A DNA stretch of 64,000 bases from Mycoemilia scoparia (Eukaryota > Kickxellomycota > Kickxellomycetes > Kickxellales > Kickxellaceae): NCBI GenBank assembly GCA_027575805.1, contig JANBPU010000044.1:38747-102746 (forward strand). Reading direction: 5' to 3'. A program made the translations under genes and the position numbers. The notes under the pieces were generated by a model that ran no database searches, was not told the DNA's origin, and was given only the letters and a program-made list of their open reading frames with translations. This document shows, piece after piece, positions 55,118-64,000 of this stretch (the stretch's first letter is position 1; every line of letters starts with the position of its first letter).

Positions 55118-58100
55118 CTTGTGTCTGGGTGTTTCTCTGGCTTTCTCTCTCTCTCGTTGTGTATGTGTATTCAGCTCATTGAGATATATTGATAAAATAT
55201 AACAACAATAGCAAAGTATGAACTGGAGACTTATAAGTAGAATATTGATTCCTCATGAGTTTGCGATTCAAAATTACATCTGTGCGGTTTATTAAGTTAT
55301 TTGTTTTTGAATACATTCAATTTGGTAGTATTAATGTTAACATCTACACAATATACTCCATTCATAACAAGGCTTTGTATATAAGTATGCCATTTATGAA
55401 TATTCCATGTCCCCATATATATTTGTAAAAAAATGTAATTCCTTATTGTTTTTTTTTGTTGCTGTAAATGATATCATGTGAGGAATTATAAAGGATAATA
55501 GCAATAATCAACTTGAAAGTATCCTGGCGACAGTATTAATACAGTACGCAGTGATGTTAGTAGGAGAAGCACATAGAAAGTTCATTATCATGGGTACATG
55601 GCTAAATTTTATTGGGAATTAAATGTACGGTATGCGGTAGTGAGTCCACATATTTTTCTACTACTCATTTGATCCCCCAGCTTGTATCTCACTATATGGT
55701 TTTTATGAATTTATATAAAACAATACATGGCGATATATTAAACATCAAGTTGACAAGCATAATGTAAAACAAAAAACAAATTAAAAGTACATTTTAATGT
55801 GATTTTTATTTTTAATTACTATATATTTTAGTAAAAGCAAATCAAAATATTCGTTGATCTCTCGATCCATCTACGCATTTTAATTTACAAACTTGCACAA
55901 ATATGTTAAAGGAAATAAAAAACAAAAAGAACAGATTGAGAAGATTAGAAAGAAATGTGCGAACAAGAAATACATTAAATGTTGGTTTGTATTGTAAACC
56001 AAAACAACACCAAATATGCGACAAAGCTTTTTTTGTGCAAGTGAAAGAGAGATGTCGATCACAGGAGGAGGAGCAACAGTAGCGGCACCAGCAGATCTCC
56101 TAAACCTCATGTTATACTATCTGGTATGGCTTGTAATGCGAAGTACCCCCTCTTTCACTTCATTTCACACACTGGTATTAATATTGCATGAACAACCGCA
56201 AAGATTACAAGATCCTCCGCATAAACCTTAGTTAACAAAGAACAAAGAAGGTAGTGAAAAAACAATAATCATGCCAAAGCAAGATGTATGTATAGCAAAA
56301 AATTGTTTTAAATGTTTTACAAAAGTTTACAAAGTTAATATAACCACAACAACAAGCCATGATCTTCTTTTGTGTGTGTGCGTGTGTACATGGTATGCTA
56401 AACCATTTATTGGTTAAATGGAATTAAATATTAAATGTTAAACATACCTTCGCACCCAAATACATGTAAATGCACACACACAGAGAGAGACACGTTTTAT
56501 TATGCAGTATCAATTCACAACTAATTGTGAGAAAATATAAAAAAGATGGCACACATCCATGAATACAGATACTGGCTTGTGGTATGCTGTTTAGATGCGT
56601 ATAAAAATGGCTTGGTGGCGAGTATTATGCAAACAACATCAAATAGAATGGAGATGTGGATGTGCGTATTGCGGTTAAGAGTAGAGTTCTTCTAAAGGAA
56701 CCAAGTAAGCAGCCAAATGAGAGTGTGGGTGCTAGACAATGTCACTAGCCTCTTATTGTGTGTAAGGTATCCTTATTATTATAAAATAGAAAACCGAAAA
56801 TAGGATGCGCTTTATTATGTCGCACTGGTGTATTAAGATACTGTGATGTGCGATGTGCTGGTAGAACGAAAAATGGCTTGGAACGTAATTGTTACAGAAG
56901 GCGATGACTACAGTTCTTTGCAATATTATGAATAGTATGAAAATGAGGTGTTCAACTATGTTACTCCCGAACGCCTCACTATTCATTTAGGTTGTCTTTT
57001 GGTTTATTTTAGTTGAGTATCTTCAACCACATGGGAAGTATTTCACTGGTGGTTGAGTCTATGGTAGGCAGAAATGAGCCCTCAGGTATTTTATATGCAA
57101 TTTCTGGGGAGGGGGAGTAATTTTGTCAAAGAACTTGTAAACATTAACCATATGCTGTCTTAAATGGATTGCTTGCCCCTAGATAGTATATTAAATGCAA
57201 TGAAATGGATATGAGAAGATGTATCGCACACGATCCACCGAGTTCTCTTGGATACTAAAATTTGAAGCATTATCAACTTCAAAAAAGACATCAAACATGT
57301 GTTTGAGATACTACCACAATCTTAATTAAACAAGAGAAATGAATTTGTTTTTGATATATTCAGAAACCATGTCTTGTTAGTGCGCAGCAAGTAACAGATG
57401 AGGGATGTTTAAGCGGCTTTAATAGAGAGAAATATGTATATACGCGTGTGTGTGTGTGTGTGAATGTTTGAGATAGTTACTCTGCAATCATGGATTATGC
57501 ATAAACATTTATAGCAAAAAAAGTGGGGAGAGGGTCAATTTAGATACAACCACGAGTATGAGCCTTTGCCAAAACCATCGAAATGGCATTAAGAGAATGC
57601 TACTAGGATTCGAAAATATTGAGTGATGTGGTCTGAATGGCCGGACAAACTAACTACTGGGCAAGAAAGAATTGTGTGTGTGTTTGTGGGAGCAACAAAG
57701 AGCGACTCTGTGATGTGGGGAGAGCACCCACGGGTTTCTCTAGGCTCATGACTATTGAAATCTAGACAAAGCTACTTTTGACCTGTCTATTATTTGGCTA
57801 TTTGTCTGTTATGTATCCAGATATGGATGAGTGTGGGTGTCTGTATATCTTTTTTTAGGAACGAGTAGGCATGGTGGTTCTATTGATCTGCTGAATCAGG
57901 TTTATTGTATAAATAGGCTTGCCCATCCACCATAACTCTATTTCAAAAGCAACCATCGCCGGCATTTCAGCTATATACTTAAATCCTATTGCTCCTTATA
58001 TTACTCCTATACGCTCACCTATTATTTTCCAACTGACTGACTAAATCTTTCAACAGCATCTCTATACAATTGTTTGCTTATATATTAGGAAAGTATATAA

Positions 58101-58444
58101 ACATCCAAAACCGAGCGAAAAAGGAGCAATTGTGAAATTCAAGTTGACGAGACCTTATTCATTCGTTCATTCTTTTGTTTCCCAATACTTTTATAAATAC
58201 CAAACACGTCCGAACTCTTGCTCCACTATCTTGTGCATCTGCCTCGATTCTTTCTTTCTGGGGTGACTCTTTTCTAGTTATTTCTTCTGGTCCGTCTTGA
58301 CAATCAGCACGTCTCTTCTGCATCCTTCACCTTGTTCATTCTTTCGGCTATTCAAGCTCATAAAAACAATCCCTGTATTGCGAGAAATACATAAACACGT
58401 AGCACAAACTGGAGTTCATCAAGTATCTATTCGCTAGACTGAAC
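55118..58444. other. Intergenic region and ATG-free leader
   Basis: I see no supported gene from 55118 to about 57800. There is a family 2 element near 57030-57165 (tatttcactggtggttgagt, then gagccctcaggtattttata) and a (GT)n tract near 57447-57463. From about 57873 to 58444 the plus strand has no ATG at all, and TATA-like motifs stand at 57908-57915 (tgtataaatagg) and about 58190 (ttttataaatacc). This block is pyrimidine-rich and looks like the leader of the gene at 58445. Confidence 0.5.
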
Positions 58445-58600
58445 ATGCTCTTTTACAATTCTACAAATAACGCAAAACTTGGCAATTCCTCTACATCCAC
58501 CGATATTAGCAAGGCCTTCGTCGCAGAGAGAGATTTTCCTACATACGATCCAATTGGGAAAGATGATGAGATTGAGGAATCCAAATACATGTTCTTTTAA
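58445..58600 (+). CDS. Small protein, 51 residues, behind a long ATG-free leader
   Basis: The frame opens with the first ATG after about 570 bp without one. The product has a Ser/Thr/Asn-rich first half (MLFYNSTNNAKLGNSSTSTD) and an acidic aromatic second half (AERDFPTYDPIGKDDEIEES, then KYMFF). No signal peptide, membrane segment or Cys is seen. The upstream region is pyrimidine-rich with TATA-like motifs near 57908 and 58190, as expected for an expressed gene. I do not recognise the family. An overlapping 67-codon frame (58479-58682) ends in a Gln tract and is less likely because its ATG would be downstream. Confidence 0.55.
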   Translation: MLFYNSTNNAKLGNSSTSTDISKAFVAERDFPTYDPIGKDDEIEESKYMFF

Positions 58601-60450
58601 TAGAGTACTCTCTACCATCATGTCTATCATTAGAACATTTACACAACAACAACAACAACAGCAACAGCAACAACAAAAATAGGTTGCCATAATCAGATCG
58701 ATAATAACAGAAATAGAGTGCTACTTCTGTACCACATTCAACTATAATGCATGGCATTACAACCGTTCTATTGAAATAAGCATTTTTATTCTCAGTACAT
58801 ATAAACGCACGCCCCTACTACATACACACATACACACACATAAGCGCGAGTAAATACTCATACACATATTGTTATACTAAATATTCTAATATATATTGTT
58901 TTATTTGTAAATCTCTTGGTGATTGCTATTGATATTATTAAATCTATAGTCTATGCATATCTGAAGCATTATGATCAAGTATTGTCCGAAGCGTGATTAT
59001 GTATTTCGCATTTTATAGGTATCAACAAAGAACTATAATAGTCATAGTAGCAATGAATGACATCAAAACATTCAGCATTTTAGTAGTTATTTTTATTATT
59101 TAACCAATTTTTGGCTTCACACCTAACCACTACCATCTTCGGCATTAGTTGTAATAAACATTTCTTTATTTTTTACTCGTTGTGTATTTACTGAAAAATA
59201 AATGATCAATCTGTTTGATATTCAGTGTGTATGTGCATACTAGTCAAGAACTAAACTAGGTGAAGCAATATACATAAGTCTTTTTTGCTAATCCTATTAC
59301 TAATAATAATAATAATAATAGTAGTAGTAGTAGTAGAAAAATTGTTATTGCTAACAATAATGTATTTAATATCACATGAATTTATTAAAAAATGAGAAAA
59401 TGTCACTTGAGATCAGGTGTGAAATGGTCAAAGCTAACAAGGCCTTGGCAAAATGTGGACCCTTGGAGTTGCATAACAAACGACTGGCGATTGGGCCAAA
59501 ATCCGATGAGGACCCAACTTCTGTCTACCATGCTCTTGATCACTAGTCAATTTTGGCCAAATGTTAATAACAAGTAAAATGTTATAAACGAACTTGTTCC
59601 CACCAGCAGTAAAGAAATAACAATACAAAAGAAAAATACCTTAAAAGGTAATTTGCATTGATAGTTAAATAATCCCTATATCGCCACTATGAATAAAGCC
59701 TGTTTAACCACATTTATATTTATTACATGTACTATTAGCGATAATTCAATTGCTTGATCAGTTTTGATTGATTAATTGATTGATGTAGGTTTATCACAAT
59801 TCAAGAAAAATCACTTTGATTTATTGCGAACAAGCAAATAAATAAATTCCTATATGAGGGGGAAATTGGGAGATGTGTGAGGAAAGGGAGGGAAGGGGAT
59901 TAAACAACAGACTCCTGTCAGAATCGAACTGACAATAAACTACTACAACCACCACTCACATATTCAATCAACAAACACAGCTAATAGCGATGATGGGAAT
60001 GGTGGTGGTGGTGGTGGCCATAGTAGTTGTGACCATAATTCACAGAGAAGCCATAAAGCCAAAGAGTAAACAAGCCGATAAAGCAAGAACAAACCCAAAA
60101 TTGCTGAACAAGCGAGTGAGTGAGTGAGTGGGTGGTGTGGGCATTGTGGTGATGATGTGATAAGAGTAATAATGATAGTACTTTGATTTTAGAGCCATAA
60201 ACAAGAAAGAAGGTGGATGGTGGGTGATAAATATCGAGATATCATAGATAGACTTGTGATTAAAGAGAAGCGAGAAAGAAGATGACGAGGAGGTGAGATA
60301 AAAGAATATTGCGGCAGTATTTGTTGTGGTGTATTTGAGTATATCACTATTGCATACTGATATTCCAGCGACCACAAACTATACTATACTGACTGCTGCG
60401 CGGACAGGTTGGTTGTTTGATCTCTTGGTCATTGTCATCGTCTTCTTTAT
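58601..60450. other. Intergenic region
   Basis: There is no gene. It holds a CAA/CAG triplet tract at 58647-58677, TAA/TAG triplets at 59301-59336, a family 2 element at 59405-59560 and a GGT tract near 60000-60016. A T-arm-like sequence near 59907-59935 is discussed among rejected items. The 111-codon minus-strand frame at 60040-60375 has no recognisable domain. Confidence 0.5.
59405..59560. repeat. Dispersed element, family 2
   Basis: Phrases are gtgaaatggtcaaagctaac, aaggccttggcaaaatgtgg, gcgattgggccaaaatccga and ctaccatgctcttgatcact. It is in the same orientation as the copies at 7826 and 63925. Length is about 155 bp. Confidence 0.8.
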
Positions 60451-62242
60451 TTAAGCACTAAGCTTTTTAAAGAACAAGCTGCTGCTACTAGATTTAGCCT
60501 GTCTGCTTCCACGACTACGCGGCGTATCTAGAGCAAAGTCAATGGTGCCATCATCATCGACATCACTTTCGAATTCAAAGCAAAGTTCATCTTCACTAGG
60601 GAATTCGCTGACTGGAACCTTATCACTATATAATCATCATAAGCAAACACACAAAGTCAGATACACAAAAACAAAGCACATCAATCATAAAGACTTGCAC
60701 ATAATATCTAAGGTCGATATCTTACCTGATACATCGGCAAGTAAAAAAGACAATACGCTTAAGCCTCTTGTTAAAGAAAAAGTGGTACATTGACATAATA
60801 GCGCCCTCATCAGCATAAGGGTCAGATTCAGTATCAGGCTCATAAGTATAAACATCACAGTTATCAAGATCAATTTCCTGGTCAATAGCTTCCCAAATCT
60901 CGCTGTTGCCAACCGAAAATGGGCAATCCAGGTTCATCAGCGTGGTGTTTATCGAGTTGACGACCATTTGGTACGATGGCGCTTTTTTGAATTGATCGGC
61001 TTGTAGTGAGCTATAGTACAGATAGCAGTATAAAAATATGCACGAGTGTTAGTAAGCAGGCATATGATACGATAGACCGACTGCAAGTAAGCACCAGGGA
61101 AAAATTTTTCCAGACAGATCAACGGTTCGTTTGTTGATGGGGGGGAGGGAGCAGCATCCAGAGCCATGTTGCTGTTCTTTCTATGTGGTTGTTGTACATC
61201 TGTGTTTCTCAAGCACAGAGATGTTTAACTGGTTATCACACATCACCACACTATAGAAGAGTAGGGATATGCCAGATAGATGGACAAAGAGGATCAGGTT
61301 TGGTAGTTGCAGTATTTGAGAAACCACACACGTGGTTTAGAAGTCTGTTTTTACCATATTTGGAAAAAAACCCTCTCCACTCTTCATTTCATCTACACAC
61401 ATGTGATGAGTGTATTGCTGCCCGCACATGGGGATAGGATATACTTTATCTCAAAATCTCGTGATGTGGATATACGACGAGCAAGACGTTTTGTACAAAC
61501 GGCCACACGTATACATACATGATAGACAGACTCCATACCCCACCTTCTGCTCACCACATGGTATATCTACATAAATATGGCTTTGTATACTTGCCTAAAG
61601 TCATAATCGGGGAAAGAAGCGTTGAGCGTCGCAATAAGGTAGAACAAAGTCTTGCGAGAAGCGGACTGTGACAGCGGGCCAAAGGGCGATATAAGTGTGG
61701 TCAAGGAGCTGTGCTCGGGCGAAAGTCGGGCCTCTTCAGCGTCTACTTGGTAACGGTGCTCGAGTTGCTTGTACAGCTTTTTGTCAGCACCAGCGCTTTT
61801 GCCTATGCATTTATTGTATGAATGAGGACGTGGTTTAGTAATTGTCCAGCTGCGTTTTTGTATAAAGAATGTATAGGCCAAGGGATAAATAGGTGCATAT
61901 ACGCTGGGGGCACATGGTGTATAGATAGAACAAGCAAGAGCTGTGTTCTGGTCCGCATAGTGCAGTTAGCAGTGTAATGTATCGTGGTTTAGTGTGTAAA
62001 GTAGAGAGAGAGACCGTGAAAGGAACAGGCTGGCTTGTGTGGTCTCTAGCATAAAGACAACGCTCGCCCTGTGTGGTCCCTGGACTCTATTATTAGCAGC
62101 GGCAGTGGGGAAGCAAAGGCATGGAGAGTTTTAACTTACATGTATAGGCCTCAACGCGCCCAATAAGTTGATGTCTTCTGTTGGTAGTGAACTTTAGCAG
62201 CTCATTTATATTTTCAAAAGTAGGTATTTGTAAAAACTTCAT
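60451..62242 (-). CDS. MAF1: Maf1, repressor of RNA polymerase III
   Basis: Four minus-strand exons (62242-62140, 61802-61595, 61010-60726, 60625-60451) give 256 residues. Conserved blocks appear in order: MKFLQIPTFENINELL and GRVEAYTCKSAGADKKLYKQ at the N-terminus, SRKTLFYLIATLNASFPDYD, then NCDVYTYEPDTESDPYADEG and FFNKRLKRIVFFTCRCIS, with an acidic tail. Maf1 binds RNA polymerase III and represses tRNA and 5S synthesis under stress; its activity is controlled by phosphorylation and nuclear transport. Sites such as RGSRQ and PRSRGS in the tail could be kinase targets. Introns 1 and 3 have gtaag donors. Intron 2 must start with GC (AG|GCAAGT), because only that junction restores the conserved PDYDFS and the reading frame. 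Intron 1 is 337 bp and intron 2 584 bp, longer than most here. Confidence 0.95.
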
Positions 62243-63924
62243 CCTTTTGGCTTAATATGAAAAACTAGTATGTGGGTGGACGAGTCGTGTTTGCGTCAAC
62301 AAATTATAATCAAGGGGGAGATGTGGTGGTGGTGGTGGTGGTGGTGCTAAAGAGACCTTTGTTTGTGTAGAAATGGTAAAACTGTTAGAGTAGTGAAAAA
62401 TCGCGGGCTTGTGGATGAAGCGGAGATGAGCAGGGTCATCTGAATGGTGGACGCCCACCCAACCTTTAATAGAAAGAGGATGGGTGAGTGCGGTGTGTAC
62501 TACAGACAGCGAATAGTAAAGAAGCCCACACATGTAGCAGTTTTAGTGGTGGTGTCTCTGCAGTAGTAACTCAGCTGAACAGCCTATGTTATGGTGGCTG
62601 CGTTTATGGTTGCTTTCTTTGGTAAAGTGCTTGGTTGATGCTGCTGCTGCTGCGCTATTGATGAGGCTGACACACATGCTGTCGAATAGCATATGATCAC
62701 GTTTTGTTGCAGCCAATCAGAAACAACACTGCTTTCTTATTCAAAGAAACCACAGCCAGTAGCTCCAATCGCTGCGTGCATTAATTGCATGTCTGGCGTT
62801 GCTGCTAACCATCGGCCAAAACAGCTAATTGAATTGTTGTGCTCTTGGGCGTTTGCTATCATCATCCCAGCCTCTCCATACCATCCCAAAGCCATTGGGC
62901 ATACCACGTTGTTGAACTATAAGCTCTACTCTAAGCTTAAACCCAAAATGGTTAAGGTATAATCTAAAATCGTTTCGCTTATTTTCTGTCCACTTCTTTT
63001 TTACAAGCATAATATGCCAGCGTGTCGCATCATACAGACCACTATTCCGCTCCTACACATTTGCCAGGTGCATGGCTACAGAGATTCTTGTTAGTCAAGG
63101 AAATTTTGCCATGGCTCCATACAGACACTTTAAAAGAAGGTTGTTGGTCCATTTCGGCTCTTTGTGTTTTCATTGGTGTGCATCAGTGTATCCGTGATTT
63201 TCAAGTCTGAGCCAATCATCAGGGATTGAACACCAAGCTTTACGCACCACGGCTTCTTCTGCTGTTGGAATATAGGCCTCACCCAACAATATACGCCCAA
63301 TAAATCCTTAAATACAGTCCTGATAACCCCCCATCAGGGTGGTCACTCTTTTGGAATAGTGGTTATAGCAATGTTCTAACATCTGCAAAGAATTACTATG
63401 GTAGTTAGTTGGTTATTGATGAGTTTGCAATTCTATTTCCACTATTACACAACAGCGCGACTCCATTTCTGATAATCAAATGCGTGTAAGCAAGCTTTTA
63501 TGCATAAAATGCCAATTTGACTTCCATGATTTTTCTTGTTATTATCTGCTTTGCGGGTGTGCTGAGCTTAGTCAGAGCTAGAAAGTAATCTGTATTGGAA
63601 TTTTATAACAACGTTATCACAACTACGCCTTGTTTAAAGAAAGCCAAAAGTTCTTAAATGTAGAAATGCAAGGGAACAGTCGTGTATGTGGGAGAGAGTG
63701 AGAAAATTCTCAGATTCCCACTTATATATCAGAAAAAACATATTTAAAGTTCTTATGAATAAAGATATGGCTGGGAATTGATATGTGTGTAAGACAATGG
63801 GCTTGTTCTGCAAATGTATTTGGATATTCGTGCAATGGGCGATTGATTCAGCATACATTAGCCTATCATCTGACAAAACCTGGCCTGTCATTTGAGCTGC
63901 CAGACCTAAACCCGATTTAATAGA
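62243..63924. other. Intergenic region upstream of MAF1
   Basis: No gene is supported. GGT triplets occur at 62322-62345 and GCT triplets near 62640-62652. Frames of up to 93 codons on both strands show no domain and are mostly composition-driven. Confidence 0.5.
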
Positions 63925-64000
63925 TGGTCATATTTCACAAGGCCTTAGGCAAAATGGGTCTCCAGGAGTCGCATATGAAATGGCTGATGTTTGGGCCAAA
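63925..64000. repeat. Dispersed element, family 2 (cut by the window end)
   Basis: The sequence gatggtcatatttcacaagg, then ccttaggcaaaatgggtctc, then gatgtttgggccaaa matches the left two thirds of the family consensus and continues beyond the window. Confidence 0.75.

Noticed and set aside
56016..56231. 71-codon plus-strand frame, with a 76-codon antisense frame
   Set aside because: Both strands are open over the same stretch, and neither product has a recognisable domain or a convincing promoter.
59900..59985. tRNA-like T arm on the minus strand (GTCAG-TTCGATT-CTGAC)
   Set aside because: The T arm and part of a 3' acceptor strand are present, but no matching 5' acceptor strand, D arm or anticodon arm is found within 100 bp. 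At best it is a tRNA remnant.

Overview
This is nuclear DNA of a filamentous fungus. The genes have short spliceosomal introns, mostly 90-280 bp, with gtaagt-type donors. They include clear orthologues of Nop16, the mitochondrial S-adenosylmethionine carrier (Pet8/SAMC type) and Maf1, plus one dispersed 5S rRNA gene and one tRNA-Glu gene. The AT-rich base composition, the many Asn/Ser/His/Gln-tract proteins, the abundant microsatellites and MITE-like elements, and a double HMG-box regulator would fit an early-diverging (Mucoromycota-like) fungus. The species is not proven from the sequence. Gene density is low, with about 13 supported protein genes in 64 kb.

Layout. 0-9 kb: one intronless 712-residue low-complexity protein (minus strand) with a long pyrimidine-rich leader. 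9-15 kb: a polytopic membrane protein gene with five exons, tRNA-Glu, NOP16 and a small coiled-coil protein. 15-28.6 kb: a gene desert that holds the 5S rRNA gene, clustered MITEs and long (GA)n/(CA)n tracts. 28.6-31.3 kb: a two-HMG-box regulator. 33.4-43.7 kb: a direct duplication of a secreted, probably GPI-anchored protein gene with about 1 kb of its upstream DNA; between the copies lie the SAM carrier gene and a Ser/Asn-rich protein with a four-Cys motif. 46-51.3 kb: a full-length ABCC-type transporter. 52.8-55 kb: a third secreted protein gene and a 52-residue peptide precursor. 58.4 kb: a 51-codon gene with an ATG-free leader. 60.4-62.2 kb: MAF1 in four exons, one of them followed by a GC-AG intron.

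The most unusual content is between 33 and 55 kb. Three secreted-protein genes share a TATA core of 15 identical bases and a similar signal-peptide cleavage region, while their mature parts differ strongly. In the duplicated pair the non-coding upstream DNA is nearly identical but the mature protein is not. The two duplicates can be read against each other, which gives an empty and a filled site for a solo LTR, a recombinational deletion in one copy and a MITE at the edge. A nearby short gene encodes a signal peptide, a KKR processing site and a nine-residue aromatic/glycine C-terminus, as in a processed peptide precursor.

Three MITE-like families are dispersed through the window, and one copy lies in an intron. 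Apart from the duplicated pair and the shared promoter type, the genes look like independent neighbours and not an operon or pathway cluster.
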